Positions 17,624-26,058 of a DNA stretch of 64,000 nt are shown piece by piece. A program made the translations under genes and the position numbers. The DNA comes from Phycicoccus sonneratiae (GTDB lineage: Bacteria; Actinomycetota; Actinomycetes; Actinomycetales; Dermatophilaceae), in contig NZ_JAFDVD010000016.1 in the NCBI RefSeq assembly GCF_016887965.1, positions 111,292 to 175,291 of the forward strand. Reading direction: 5' to 3'. How positions within the stretch are numbered: position 1 is the first letter of the stretch; each line of letters begins with the position of its first letter. The notes below the pieces were generated by a model that was not told the origin of the DNA, searched no databases, and saw only the letters and a program-made list of their open reading frames with translations.

Positions 17624-17629
17624 TACGGT
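17624..17629 (+). promoter_or_regulatory. -10 box of GrpB-family gene
   Basis: TACGGT, 6 nt before the GTG at 17636; no Shine-Dalgarno is visible, so a leaderless transcript is likely. Confidence 0.55.
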
Positions 17630-17635
17630 GGCCGC

Positions 17636-18244
17636 GTGCCCACCGCCGCGCAGATCGCCTCCTTCCCCAACGACACCCCGCCGCCCGGCGCCTCCCCGTG
17701 GGTGGCGGGCGGACCGTCCCCGATGGTCGCCGTCGTCGACGCCGACCCCGCCTGGCCGGCGTGGTTCGCGCGGCTCGAGTCCGTCGTCCGCGGCGCCCTG
17801 GGGCTGCGGGTGCTCGGGCTCGACCACATCGGCTCGACGTCGGTGCCCGACCTGCCCGCCAAGCCGGTGGTCGACATCGACCTCGTCGTCGCGGACCCGG
17901 ACGACGAGGACGGCTACGTCCCGGCGCTCGAGGCGGTCGGCTTCGTCCTCTGGGTCCGCGAGCCGTGGTGGGACGGCCATCGCCTGCTCCGGCACGCCGA
18001 CCCCGCGTGCAACCTGCACGTCTTCGGTCCCGACAGCGCCTGCCCCTGGCGCGACCGGGTCTTCCGCGACTGGCTGCGCACCCACGACGACGACCGCGAC
18101 GCCTACGCCGCGGCCAAGCGCGAGGCGTCGGCCGCGGCGGTCGCGGCCGGCGAGCACGCGATGCAGTACAACGCGCGCAAGCAGGACGTCATCCGGGAGA
18201 TCCACGGCCGGGCCTTCGCCGCGGCGGGGCTGCCGGTCCGCTGA
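17636..18244 (+). CDS. GrpB-like (UPF0157) nucleotidyltransferase-fold protein
   Basis: 202 residues with the GrpB/UPF0157 signature LDHIGSTSVPDLPAKPVVDIDLVV, a minimal nucleotidyltransferase-like GS...DxD core, followed by RDWLRTHDDDRDAYAAAKREAS and YNARKQDVIREI. The family has no established reaction in actinobacteria. GTG chosen as start because of the -10 box 6 nt upstream. A two-tier hairpin follows 32 bp after the stop. Confidence 0.88.
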   Translation: MPTAAQIASFPNDTPPPGASPWVAGGPSPMVAVVDADPAWPAWFARLESVVRGALGLRVLGLDHIGSTSVPDLPAKPVVDIDLVVADPDDEDGYVPALEAVGFVLWVREPWWDGHRLLRHADPACNLHVFGPDSACPWRDRVFRDWLRTHDDDRDAYAAAKREASAAAVAAGEHAMQYNARKQDVIREIHGRAFAAAGLPVR

Positions 18245-18275
18245 GCTCCCCGGCCGGCGCCCCGGCCGCGCGCGC

Positions 18276-18333
18276 GAGCCGGGTTCCGCCCGTCGAGCCC
18301 GCTGCAGGAGGCTCGCTCGGCGGGAACCGGCTC
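18276..18333 (+). terminator. two-tier hairpin downstream of GrpB-family gene
   Basis: Outer arms 18276-18290 and 18319-18333 (GAGCCGG...CCGCC against GGCGG...CCGGCTC, with one offset), symmetric 4/4 nt internal loop, inner arms GAGCC/GGCTC and a 10 nt loop. Likely terminator; its architecture resembles the dyads at 46097 and 51974. Confidence 0.65.
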
Positions 18334-18390
18334 GTCCCCGGATCGCGCCCGGCGGACCCGTCGGGCGTGGCTCCCGGAACGCGTGGCCGC

Positions 18391-18396
18391 TAGCGT
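18391..18396 (+). promoter_or_regulatory. -10 box for YCII-family gene
   Basis: TAGCGT about 78 nt upstream of the GTG at 18474. Unlike most genes here, this one would have a leader and a good Shine-Dalgarno. Confidence 0.4.
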
Positions 18397-18432
18397 GTCG
18401 AATCCGCCGCGTCCCGTTCGTCGGGTGGGTGA

Positions 18433-18455
18433 GGGCGGGCCACGGGGGCCCGCCC
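18433..18455 (+). promoter_or_regulatory. leader hairpin before YCII gene
   Basis: Perfect 9 bp stem GGGCGGGCC / GGCCCGCCC with a 5 nt loop, ending 6 nt before AAGGAG (18462-18467). Could affect translation or message stability; no known riboswitch matched. Confidence 0.4.
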
Positions 18456-18473
18456 GGACGGAAGGAGCCCGAC

Positions 18474-18812
18474 GTGGCCCAGTACATCCTCTTCTTCAAC
18501 CAGGAGTGGGTCGGCGAGCACACCGAGGAGTGGTTCCGGTCCCGTGGGCCGCTCGCGGCGGCGTGCGTCGAGGAGATGAAGGCGGCCGGCGTGTACGTCT
18601 TCGCCGGCGGGCTCGAGGAGCACGGACCGGTCTACGCCGTCGACCCCACCGGCGACGACGTCCTCGTCACCGACGGCCCGTTCACCGAGACCCGCGAGGT
18701 GCTCGGCGGCTTCGCGGTCGTCGACGTGGCCGACGACGCCACCGCGAAGGAGTGGGGCGCCCGGATCGCCGAGGCCTGCGGCTGGCCGCACGAGATCCGC
18801 CGGGTGTCCTGA
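18474..18812 (+). CDS. YCII-related (DGPF) domain protein
   Basis: 112-residue dimeric ferredoxin-like protein. The DGPF-type motif is DGPFTETREVLGGFAVVDV, characteristic of the YCII/DGPF family often found with ECF sigma factors; no such sigma gene is next to it here. GTG start (VAQYILFFNQEW) with AAGGAG 6 nt upstream. Function unknown. Convergent with serS, 22 bp between stops. Confidence 0.85.
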   Translation: MAQYILFFNQEWVGEHTEEWFRSRGPLAAACVEEMKAAGVYVFAGGLEEHGPVYAVDPTGDDVLVTDGPFTETREVLGGFAVVDVADDATAKEWGARIAEACGWPHEIRRVS

Positions 18813-18834
18813 CCCGCCTCGTTCGAGCGCCCGG

Positions 18835-20103
18835 TCAGCGGACGGGCGTGAGAACGTCGAGCCCGACGTACGGGCGCAGCGCCTCGGGCAGCACGACGGA
18901 GCCGTCGGCCTGCTGGTGGTTCTCGAGGATGGCGACCATCCAGCGCGTGGTGGCGAGCGTGCCGTTGAGGGTGGCCGCGACCTCGTTGCCCGACTCACCC
19001 CGGTAGCGGGTGTTCAGCCGGCGCGCCTGGAAGGTCGTGCAGTTCGACGTCGAGGACAGCTCGCGGTGGCGCCCCTGGCTGGGCACCCACGCCTCGCAGT
19101 CGTACTTGCGGGCGGCGGGGTCGCCGAGGTCGCCGGCGGCGGTGTCGATGACGCGGAAGGGCAGCCCGAGCGCGCCGAGGATGTCCTTCTCCATGCCGAG
19201 CAGCCGCTCGTGCTCGGCCTGGGCCTCCTCGGGTCGGCAGTAGACGAACATCTCGATCTTGTTGAACTGGTGGACCCGGATGATGCCCCGGGTGTCCTTG
19301 CCGTACGACCCGGCCTCCCGGCGGTAGCACGTCGACTGCCCGGCGTACCGCAGCGGACCCGACGCGAGGTCGAGCACCTCGTCGGCGTGGTAGCCGGCGA
19401 GCGCCACCTCCGAGGTGCCGATGAGGTAGAGGTCGTCGGCCTCGAGGCGGTACACCTCGTCGGCGTGGTGGTCGATGAACCCCGCCCCCGCCATGACGCT
19501 CGGCTTGACGAGCGTCGGGGTGACCATCGGCACGAGCCCGTTCTCGAGCGCCCGGTCCATCCCCATCCGGAGCAGTCCCATCTCGAGGCGCGCGCCGGCC
19601 CCCTTGAGGAAGTAGAAGCGGGCTCCCGAGACCTTGGCGCCGCGCTCCATGTCGACGGCGTCCAGGCCCTCCATGAGGGTGAGGTGGTCCTTCGGCTCGA
19701 AGCCCTCGGCCGCGAAGTCGCGCGGGGTGCCGACCTCCTCGACGACGACGTAGTCGTCCTCGCCGCCGGCCGGGACCTCGGGCTCGACGACGTTGCCGAT
19801 GGTGCGCATCAACCGGTCGAGCTCGGCCTGGGCCTCGTCGGCGGCGGCCGAGAGCGACTTGACCTCTGCCGCAAGCTCCTTGGTGCGGGCGAGGAGGGCC
19901 TGCTTCTCGTCGCCCTGTGCCTTCGCGACGTCCTTGCCCATCGCCTTCTGCTCGGCCCGCAGCCGCTCGAAGGCGGTGAGGGAGGACCGGCGGCGCTCGT
20001 CGGCGGCGAGCACGGAGTCGACGACGGCGTCGTCCTCACCGCGGGCGCGCTGGCTGGCGCGCACCGTGTCGGGGTCGTCCCGGAGCAGCCTGATGTCGAT
20101 CAC
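18835..20103 (-). CDS. serS: seryl-tRNA synthetase
   Basis: 422 residues, the normal length for bacterial SerRS. The N-terminal coiled-coil arm (residues about 30-100, many Glu/Lys/Ala) is followed by the class II catalytic core: motif 2 [29 protein letters not shown] and motif 3 [19 protein letters not shown]. It charges tRNA-Ser, and SelC if present, with serine. GTG start ([22 protein letters not shown]) is fixed by family alignment and by a TAGACT box 7 nt upstream. Confidence 0.97.
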   Translation of the reverse strand: MIDIRLLRDDPDTVRASQRARGEDDAVVDSVLAADERRRSSLTAFERLRAEQKAMGKDVAKAQGDEKQALLARTKELAAEVKSLSAAADEAQAELDRLMRTIGNVVEPEVPAGGEDDYVVVEEVGTPRDFAAEGFEPKDHLTLMEGLDAVDMERGAKVSGARFYFLKGAGARLEMGLLRMGMDRALENGLVPMVTPTLVKPSVMAGAGFIDHHADEVYRLEADDLYLIGTSEVALAGYHADEVLDLASGPLRYAGQSTCYRREAGSYGKDTRGIIRVHQFNKIEMFVYCRPEEAQAEHERLLGMEKDILGALGLPFRVIDTAAGDLGDPAARKYDCEAWVPSQGRHRELSSTSNCTTFQARRLNTRYRGESGNEVAATLNGTLATTRWMVAILENHQQADGSVVLPEALRPYVGLDVLTPVR

Positions 20104-20110
20104 GCCCGGG

Positions 20111-20116
20111 AGTCTA
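20111..20116 (-). promoter_or_regulatory. -10 box of serS
   Basis: TAGACT on the minus strand, 7 nt before the GTG start; leaderless type. Confidence 0.55.
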
Positions 20117-20211
20117 TCGACGCGTCCACAGGCCGCCCCTCCACCGTCGGTCGTCCACAGGTTGGCGCGAACCCGGTGCGCGGGGGTGGTCCGGTCCGTC
20201 ACACTCCGGAC

Positions 20212-21168
20212 ATGACGATGGGGGATCGGGCGACGTCACTGCGCCCAGCCGGCTGGTACACCGACCCGGAGGACGCCACGCGCCTGCGCAAGTGGGACGG
20301 CCGGGGGTGGACCGACTCGTGGATGCGGGCGCCCGGCGGCGCGGCGTCCGCCGCCACGCTGCGCCCGACCGCACCGGGCACGACCCCACCGGGCTGGTTC
20401 CCGGATCCGGCCGACGCCGCCGTCCGGCGCTGGTGGGACGGCTCGCGGTGGACGCCGCGGGTGCTCACCGGCACGGTCTTTCCCGGCCGCACCGAGCTCG
20501 GCACCGGGTTCGCGGTCCTGGGCCGCTTCCTCGCCGGGCTGCTCGCGCTCGACGCGCTCGTCGGGGTCGTGGGGGTCGGGCTGGCGTTCTGGTCCTCGTC
20601 CGTCATCGGCCGCTGGCTCGCCGACATCGAGGCCGTCGACCCCGCCGAGGCCCAGCGCCACGACGACGTCTACCTCGCGACGGGGGTCGTGTCGGCCCTC
20701 CTGGTGCTCGCGAGCGCCGTGCTCTTCGTCGTGTGGCTGCGGCGGGCCTACGGCTCCAACCGGGTCGACCCCGCCGCCCTGCGCTTCGGCGCCGGGTGGA
20801 CCATCGGGGCGTGGTTCGTCCCGTTCCTCAACCTCGTGCGGCCGTTCGGGCTGGTGCGCGACCTCGGCCGCGGGCTCGGCGACCGGGCGGCGGGCGCGGG
20901 GCTCCGGTGGCTGGTCCCGGCGTGGTGGGCGGCCTGGCTCGGCATGAACCTCGTCAACAGCGTCAGCAGCACCCTGAGCCGGCGCTCCGACGACCTCGCC
21001 CCCGTCGAGAGCCTGCGCCACCTCCACCGGTGGCTGTGGCTCGACGGCGTCTCCTCCGCGGTCACCGCGGTCGCCGGCGTCCTCGCCGCCCTCCTCGTCC
21101 TGCGGGTCACCCGCGCCCTCGAGGTCGGACGGGCCGAGCGCCCGGTGCCGACCGACGCCGGCTCCTGA
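20212..21168 (+). CDS. DUF2510/DUF4328 membrane protein
   Basis: 318 residues. Two short DUF2510-type segments at the N-terminus ([26 protein letters not shown] and [23 protein letters not shown]) are followed by a DUF4328-like region with four to five membrane helices, including the marker [17 protein letters not shown]. Function unknown; DUF2510 is an actinobacterial Trp-rich module attached to membrane proteins. ATG 20212 chosen; ATG 20218 is possible. Stops 6 bp from the convergent LysE gene. Confidence 0.85.
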   Translation: MTMGDRATSLRPAGWYTDPEDATRLRKWDGRGWTDSWMRAPGGAASAATLRPTAPGTTPPGWFPDPADAAVRRWWDGSRWTPRVLTGTVFPGRTELGTGFAVLGRFLAGLLALDALVGVVGVGLAFWSSSVIGRWLADIEAVDPAEAQRHDDVYLATGVVSALLVLASAVLFVVWLRRAYGSNRVDPAALRFGAGWTIGAWFVPFLNLVRPFGLVRDLGRGLGDRAAGAGLRWLVPAWWAAWLGMNLVNSVSSTLSRRSDDLAPVESLRHLHRWLWLDGVSSAVTAVAGVLAALLVLRVTRALEVGRAERPVPTDAGS

Positions 21169-21174
21169 CCGGCG

Positions 21175-21813
21175 TCAGTCCGGGCGGCCGGTGACGAGCA
21201 GGCCGGCGCCGAGGCCGACCATCATCAGCCCCCCGGTGCCACCGACCCGCTCCATCCGGCGCGGGGAGGAGGCGAACCACTCGCGGAAGCGGGAGGCCAG
21301 CAGCGCGACCGTCCCGTCACCCGCCAGCGCGACGCACGCGAATACCGGGCCGAGCACGAGCAGCTGCACCCCGACCGGCCCCGTGGGGTCGACGAACTGC
21401 GGGAGCACGGCGGCCAGCAGGACGAGCGACTTCGGGTTGGTCACCCCGACGACGAACCCGGTACGCAGCGCGTGGACGGTCGCCGCGGGTGCCGGCAGCC
21501 CGCCGACGAGCGCCTCGGCCATCGCCCGACGGTGCCGGACGGCCTGCACCCCGAGGTAGACGAGGTAGACGGCGCCGACCACCTTGAGCACCGTGTAGGC
21601 GGTCGCGCTCGCCGCGATCACCGGCCCGAGGCCGAGGGCGAGCCCGATGATCTGGGCCTGCACGCCGAGGGCGTTGCCCGCCACGGTGAGCAGCGCCTCA
21701 CGCCGCCCCGCCGACAGCGCGCGGCCGATGGTGAAGAGGATGCTCGGCCCGGGGATCGCGATGATCACCGCGGACGCGAGCGCGAACGCGAGCACGGTCG
21801 AGGCAGTGGGCAT
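21175..21813 (-). CDS. LysE/RhtB-family amino acid exporter
   Basis: 212 residues, about six membrane helices, with the family marker PGPSILFTIGRALSAGRREALLTVAGNALG and TNPKSLVLLAAVLPQFVDP. Exports amino acids or their analogues; substrate not predictable. Start at MPTASTVLAF, with GACACT 6 nt upstream. Confidence 0.9.
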   Translation of the reverse strand: MPTASTVLAFALASAVIIAIPGPSILFTIGRALSAGRREALLTVAGNALGVQAQIIGLALGLGPVIAASATAYTVLKVVGAVYLVYLGVQAVRHRRAMAEALVGGLPAPAATVHALRTGFVVGVTNPKSLVLLAAVLPQFVDPTGPVGVQLLVLGPVFACVALAGDGTVALLASRFREWFASSPRRMERVGGTGGLMMVGLGAGLLVTGRPD

Positions 21814-21863
21814 GCGGTCAGTGTCCGGCACCGGGCCGCGCCCCCGCACCCCCGTTCCACCGG

Positions 21864-22580
21864 TCAGCGGCCGGCGCCACCCCGCACCACGTCCGTGAAG
21901 GCACGACACAGGATGCGCGCCGCGGCCTCCGACTCCGGCTCGGCCGTGTCGGCGGCGACCCGCAGCGCCGCGAGGTCGAACCCCTCCCCGGCCAGCCGGG
22001 CCGGGTCCCAGCGGGCCAGCCGCTCGGCGGAGGCCTCCGGGTGGAACTGGACGCCCCAGGCCCGCTCCCCCACCCGGAAGGCCTGCACCGGGCAGGTCGC
22101 CGACCGCGCGAGGTGCACGGCGCCGGGCGGCAGGAGCGTCACCTCGTCACGGTGGTGCTCGATCGCCGGGAAGGTCGGCGGGAGCGCCCGGAACAGCGCG
22201 TCGTCGGCCGACGCGGGGAGCCGCTCGACGAGGACCGACCCGTGCTCGGGCCGGCCGGACGACGCGACGACGGTGCCGCCGGCGACGTGGGCGAGCACCT
22301 GGGCCCCGAGGCAGATGCCGAGCAGCGGACGCCCTTGCGCCACGGCGGCCGCCGTGAGCGCCCGCTCGGCCGGCAGCCAGGGTGCCCGCTCGTCCTCGTC
22401 GGGCATGAGGCCCCCGCCGAGCAGCAGGACGCCGTCGACCGCGTCGGGTGCGGAGGGCACGTTCTCGCCGGAGACCAGCTCGAGGTGCATGCCCTCCCCG
22501 GCGAGCCAGTCGGCGAACCGCCCCGGCCCGCTGTCGGGGTCGTTCTGCACCACGAGGACGGTGGGCCCGGCCTCAGCCAC
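21864..22580 (-). CDS. class I glutamine amidotransferase-like protein
   Basis: 238 residues, stand-alone GATase1 fold: oxyanion strand LLLGGGLMP, nucleophile Cys in GICLGAQVLAHVAGG, catalytic His in VQFHPEAS with the Glu two residues later. Full triad, so probably active, for example as a GMP synthase-like amidotransferase or gamma-glutamyl hydrolase. GTG start overlaps the antiporter gene by 8 bp. Confidence 0.87.
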   Translation of the reverse strand: MAEAGPTVLVVQNDPDSGPGRFADWLAGEGMHLELVSGENVPSAPDAVDGVLLLGGGLMPDEDERAPWLPAERALTAAAVAQGRPLLGICLGAQVLAHVAGGTVVASSGRPEHGSVLVERLPASADDALFRALPPTFPAIEHHRDEVTLLPPGAVHLARSATCPVQAFRVGERAWGVQFHPEASAERLARWDPARLAGEGFDLAALRVAADTAEPESEAAARILCRAFTDVVRGGAGR

Positions 22581-23895
22581 GGGCCACCTCCGCCGACGCG
22601 TCCCGTCCGTCGCGCCGGATGTCGAGGCGGCGCATCACCGGGGTCGCGAGCACGCCGTGGACGAGGACGGACAGGGCGATCGTGAAGCCCACGGCCGACC
22701 ACAGCCAGCGCTCCTCCGGGAAGACCGCGGCCCCGGTCGCGTAGGCGACGTAGAACAGCGTGCCGACCCCGCGGACCCCGAAGAAGGCGACGGCCACCCG
22801 CTCGCGCGCGTCGAGCCGTCCGTGCTCGTCGCTGCACCGGTACCCGACGAGGGCGAGGTAGCCGGCGAGCGGTCGCACGAGCAGGACGAGCGCGACCCCG
22901 ACGACGACCCCGCGCCAGTCGAGGTGGGCGAGCAGGCCGGTCGTGATGGCGTAGCCGAGCCCGAGGAGCACGACGAGGGTCAGCAGCGTCTCGAGGCGGT
23001 GCACGACGTCGTGCATGTGCCGGTGGTAGTCGCTGTCGCGCTCGACCGAGCGGACCGTCAGCGCGCAGGCGAAGACCGCGAGGAAACCGTAGCCGTGGAC
23101 GAGCTCGGCGACGCCGTAGGCGAGGAGAAAGGCGGCGATGGCGAGCAGCGGCTCGCCGACCTCGGCGAGCCGGAGCGAGCGGGCGGGCGACCGGAAGGCC
23201 AGCCGCGCGAGCGCCCAGCCCACCGCGCACCCGGCGGCCACACCGACGACGACCTTGCCGACGACGTCCCACCCGAGCCAGGCCGCCCAGCCCGACCAGC
23301 CGGCGAGCCCACCGCCCGCGAGGAGCACGGCGAGGGTGACCGCCGGGAAGGCCAGCCCGTCGTTGAGCCCGGCCTCGCTCGTCAGCGCGAAGCGGACCTC
23401 GTCCTCCTCGTCGATCTCGTCGACGTCCCCCTCGAGCGTCGGCCCGCCGACCTGCACGTCCGAGGCGAGCACGGGGTCGGTCGGGGCCAACGCGGCCCCG
23501 AGGAGCACGGCGGCCGGGGGCGCGACCCCGAGGACTCCCCAGGCGAGCACCGCGACCCCGGCGACGGTGAGCGGCATCCCGATCGCGAGCAGCCGCCACG
23601 CCGGGGCCCACGAGCGCCACGAGGCCCGCACCCGCCACCGGAGCGGACGGTCGATGGCCAGCCCGACGCCCATGAGCGCGACGAGGACGGTCAGCTCGGT
23701 GACGTGCTCGACGACCGGGCGCAGGGCCACGGGGTCGAGGGCGACCTCGTCCGAGAACGGCAGCAGCCCGACGAGCATGCCGACCGTCACGAGGACGATC
23801 GGCGCGGAGAGGGCCCATCGGTGGAGCAGCTGCGGGAGGACGGCCGCGAGCAGCAGCGCCCCGCCGAGGAGGACGTAGACCAGCTCGGGGGTCAC
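22573..23895 (-). CDS. CPA1-type Na+/H+ antiporter
   Basis: 440 residues, about 12 membrane helices. Transport core motifs: GAALAPTDPVLASDVQVG (the Asp pair region of NhaP-type antiporters) and TSEAGLNDGLAFPAVTLAV. A charged insertion EGDVDEIDEEDEVR lies between them. Exchanges cations for protons at the cytoplasmic membrane. Its start overlaps the DinB gene stop by 4 bp and its end overlaps the GATase gene by 8 bp. Confidence 0.9.
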   Translation of the reverse strand: MTPELVYVLLGGALLLAAVLPQLLHRWALSAPIVLVTVGMLVGLLPFSDEVALDPVALRPVVEHVTELTVLVALMGVGLAIDRPLRWRVRASWRSWAPAWRLLAIGMPLTVAGVAVLAWGVLGVAPPAAVLLGAALAPTDPVLASDVQVGGPTLEGDVDEIDEEDEVRFALTSEAGLNDGLAFPAVTLAVLLAGGGLAGWSGWAAWLGWDVVGKVVVGVAAGCAVGWALARLAFRSPARSLRLAEVGEPLLAIAAFLLAYGVAELVHGYGFLAVFACALTVRSVERDSDYHRHMHDVVHRLETLLTLVVLLGLGYAITTGLLAHLDWRGVVVGVALVLLVRPLAGYLALVGYRCSDEHGRLDARERVAVAFFGVRGVGTLFYVAYATGAAVFPEERWLWSAVGFTIALSVLVHGVLATPVMRRLDIRRDGRDASAEVARG

Positions 23896-24437
23896 GGGCG
23901 GGCGGCTCCGACGTCGTGGAGGTGGTGGGCGAGGTCGTGCAGCCCATACCTACCCAGCGTGAGGGCCGTGAACCGCGACCCGTCCGAGCGGGTGGCGGTG
24001 CGCTCCCACCACGGGCCCTCGACCCCCGCGAACCGGGCGGCGAGCACCCCGGCGGCCTCGACGACCTCGCGGCCGACGACGTGCGGTTCCTGTTCGCCGT
24101 ACCGGTCGGCGGTCGCCGTCTCGTCCTGGTCCCAGTTCGCGAAGGTCGGGTCGTCCTCGGTGAGCAGCAGGTGCAGGCGCTCGTCGAAGAGGCGGCAGAC
24201 GTCGCGCACGTGGCAGGCGTACTCGAGCGGGGACCAGGTGCCGGGGTGCGGGCGCACGGCGGCGTCCGGGCGGGCGAGCACCTCCGGCCACGGGTCGGTG
24301 ACCTCGGTGACGAGCCGGGAGACGTCCTCGGCGCGCACCGCGGAGGCCTCGAAGCCGCAGTCCGGGCAGGGCCGCTCGAGCACCCACGTCCAGTCCTTGG
24401 TGTCCGGCGCGATCGGACCGTCGGCGGGGTCGCTCAT
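23892..24437 (-). CDS. DinB-family protein
   Basis: 181 residues of the DinB/YfiT-like four-helix metal-binding fold: metal-ligand His in YACHVRDVCRLFDERL and the paired His of GLHDLAHHLHDVG at the end. An N-terminal RPCPDCGFEAS could be an extra Cys pair, seen in some actinobacterial members. Members include thiol S-transferases using mycothiol or bacillithiol; the substrate is unknown here. TAGTCT lies 6 nt before the ATG. Confidence 0.85.
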   Translation of the reverse strand: MSDPADGPIAPDTKDWTWVLERPCPDCGFEASAVRAEDVSRLVTEVTDPWPEVLARPDAAVRPHPGTWSPLEYACHVRDVCRLFDERLHLLLTEDDPTFANWDQDETATADRYGEQEPHVVGREVVEAAGVLAARFAGVEGPWWERTATRSDGSRFTALTLGRYGLHDLAHHLHDVGAARP

Positions 24438-24443
24438 GGCGGC

Positions 24444-24449
24444 AGACTA
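24444..24449 (-). promoter_or_regulatory. -10 box of DinB-antiporter-GATase operon
   Basis: TAGTCT on the minus strand, 6 nt before ATG 24437; leaderless type. Confidence 0.55.
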
Positions 24450-24481
24450 CGGCGGCGGGGCCGGGGTGCCCCGCCCTGATG

Positions 24482-24487
24482 TACCTT
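24482..24487 (+). promoter_or_regulatory. -10 box of diacylglycerol kinase gene
   Basis: TACCTT, 6 nt before the GTG at 24494. It lies inside the upstream in-frame ATG extension, which argues for the GTG start. Confidence 0.5.
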
Positions 24488-24493
24488 CCCTGT

Positions 24494-25621
24494 GTGTCGG
24501 GCGAGACGTGGACGGTCATCGGGATCGTGGTGGCGGTGGCGTTCGCCCTCGTCGGGGCCTACCTCGTCCTCTCCTCGCGCGAGTCGGGCCGGCACGCGAG
24601 CAGCCGGCCGGCGCGCGACGCCTTCCGTCAGGGCACCGACGACGAGCCGCCGCCGCGCAAGCGGGTCGCGGTCGTCGTCAACCCGACGAAGTTCGACGAC
24701 CTGCCCGCGGTCCGTGCCACGCTCGCCAAGGTCTGCGCCGAGCAGGACTGGGACGACCCCGTCGTGCTCGAGACCACCGAGCACGACGTCGGCTTCGGCC
24801 AGACCCGCACCGCCCTGAAGGACGGCGTCGACCTCGTGTGCGCGCTCGGTGGCGACGGCACGGTGCGCGCGGTCGCCCAGGAGATGGTCGGCACGGGGGT
24901 GCCGCTGGGGCTGCTGCCCGGGGGCACCGGCAACCTGCTGGCCCGCAACCTCGAGATGCCGGTCGACGACCTCGAGCGGGCGATGACCGTCGCGCTCACC
25001 GGCCGCAACCGACACGTCGACGCGGCGTGGCTCACCCTCGACCCCGAGGACCTCGAGCTCGAGGAGGGCGCGGGCGAGGGGTCCACCGCGGGTGAGCGCC
25101 GGCACGCGTTCTTCGTCATGGCCGGTCTGGGGCTCGACGCGGCGATCATGGACTCCACCTCCGAGCAGCTGAAGTCGAAGATCGGCTGGGGCGCGTACGT
25201 GCCGGCCGGCCTGCGGAACATGCTCACCGAGCGGTTCCGGGTCACCCTGACGACGGACGGCGGGCCCCCGGAGACCCAGAAGGCCCGGATGGTCGTCATC
25301 GGCAACTGCGGCAAGATCACCGGCGGCATCGACCTGCTCCCGGACGCCGAGCCGGACGACGGCCTGCTCGACGTCATCGTCCTGGCGCCGCGCGGGGTCG
25401 CGGCCTGGGCGTCGGTGGCCGCGCGGGTCATCACCAAGAGCGACCGCACGACCGCGACGCTGTCGCGCTCCCGCTGCCAGACGGCGCACGTCGAGGTCGA
25501 CGAGCCGCAACGCGTCCAGGTGGACGGCGACATCATCGGCGAGGCGACACGGGTGGCCGTCGAGGTGCAGCCGCGGGTGCTCATCGTGCGGACGGAGAAC
25601 GGCCGGCCGAACGGGGGCTGA
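24494..25621 (+). CDS. diacylglycerol kinase-family lipid kinase
   Basis: 375 residues. A single N-terminal membrane helix (VIGIVVAVAFALVGAYLVL) anchors a DAGK catalytic domain: VVVNPTKF, the ATP site ALGGDGTVRAVAQ, GLLPGGTGNLLARNLEMP, and the beta-sandwich C-terminal half with QRVQVDGDIIGEA. Phosphorylates diacylglycerol or a related lipid. An in-frame ATG at 24479 also exists; I prefer GTG because a -10 box lies 6 nt before it. Convergent with zwf across a 437 bp repeat-filled gap. Confidence 0.88.
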   Translation: MSGETWTVIGIVVAVAFALVGAYLVLSSRESGRHASSRPARDAFRQGTDDEPPPRKRVAVVVNPTKFDDLPAVRATLAKVCAEQDWDDPVVLETTEHDVGFGQTRTALKDGVDLVCALGGDGTVRAVAQEMVGTGVPLGLLPGGTGNLLARNLEMPVDDLERAMTVALTGRNRHVDAAWLTLDPEDLELEEGAGEGSTAGERRHAFFVMAGLGLDAAIMDSTSEQLKSKIGWGAYVPAGLRNMLTERFRVTLTTDGGPPETQKARMVVIGNCGKITGGIDLLPDAEPDDGLLDVIVLAPRGVAAWASVAARVITKSDRTTATLSRSRCQTAHVEVDEPQRVQVDGDIIGEATRVAVEVQPRVLIVRTENGRPNGG

Positions 25622-25665
25622 TCCGGCCCGCGGCGCGGGGTGCGACGCGGAGCCACTCGGAGCCG

Positions 25666-25759
25666 ACCACGACGGTGGGCCGACGCCACGGCGACCACGA
25701 CGAGGGCCGACGCCAGGGCGACCACGACGAGGGCCGACGCCACGGCCACCACGACGCGG
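25666..25759. repeat. tandem array A (27 bp unit, 3 copies and a partial)
   Basis: Units at 25666-25693, 25694-25720 and 25721-25747, each starting ACCACGACG and containing GGGCCGACGCCA; a partial copy ends at 25759. G+C-rich. No start codon or Shine-Dalgarno fits it. Confidence 0.9.
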
Positions 25760-25806
25760 ACAGGCCCCGGGACACCGTGTGTGTCTCCGCGGACTCCATG
25801 CCACCA

Positions 25807-25885
25807 GCAAGGGATCGATTGCCGCTGACAAGCAATTCCTTGCACCCGGCAAGGGATCGCTTGCACCCGGCAAGGGATCGCTTGC
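25807..25885. repeat. tandem array B (21 bp unit with hairpins)
   Basis: Copies of GCAAGGGATCGCTTGC at 25849-25864 and 25870-25885 (period 21), a variant with ATTGC at 25807-25822, and an inverted copy GCAATTCCTTGC at 25832-25843. Each unit is itself a short dyad (GCAAG/CTTGC). Distinctly lower in G+C than its surroundings. Confidence 0.9.
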
Positions 25886-25914
25886 CACGTGCACGGAGAA
25901 CTGGCGCACCCACC

Positions 25915-26039
25915 GTCGTCCTCGGCCCGAGCGCTGCCCGTCGTCCTCGGCCCGAGCGCGGCCCGTCACCCTCGGCCCGAGCGCGGCCCGTCACCCTCGG
26001 CCCGAGCGCGGCCCCTCGCCCTCGCCCTCGGCGCGGGCG
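25915..26039. repeat. tandem array C (25 bp unit, 4 copies and a degenerate fifth)
   Basis: Units at 25915, 25940, 25965 and 25990, each containing CCTCGGCCCGAGCGC; copies three and four are identical. A degenerate fifth runs 26015-26039. Each unit holds the small palindrome CTCGGCCCGAG-like. Ends 20 bp before the zwf stop. Confidence 0.9.
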
Positions 26040-26058
26040 ATCAGCCAGCCCGCCCGCC

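Noticed and set aside
24479..24493. Upstream ATG as the diacylglycerol kinase start
   Set aside because: A -10 box lies within this stretch and a GTG follows at the usual 6 nt; still possible but less likely.
25807..25885. CRISPR array
   Set aside because: Units are 16-21 bp, almost contiguous, with no unique spacers and no cas genes nearby.
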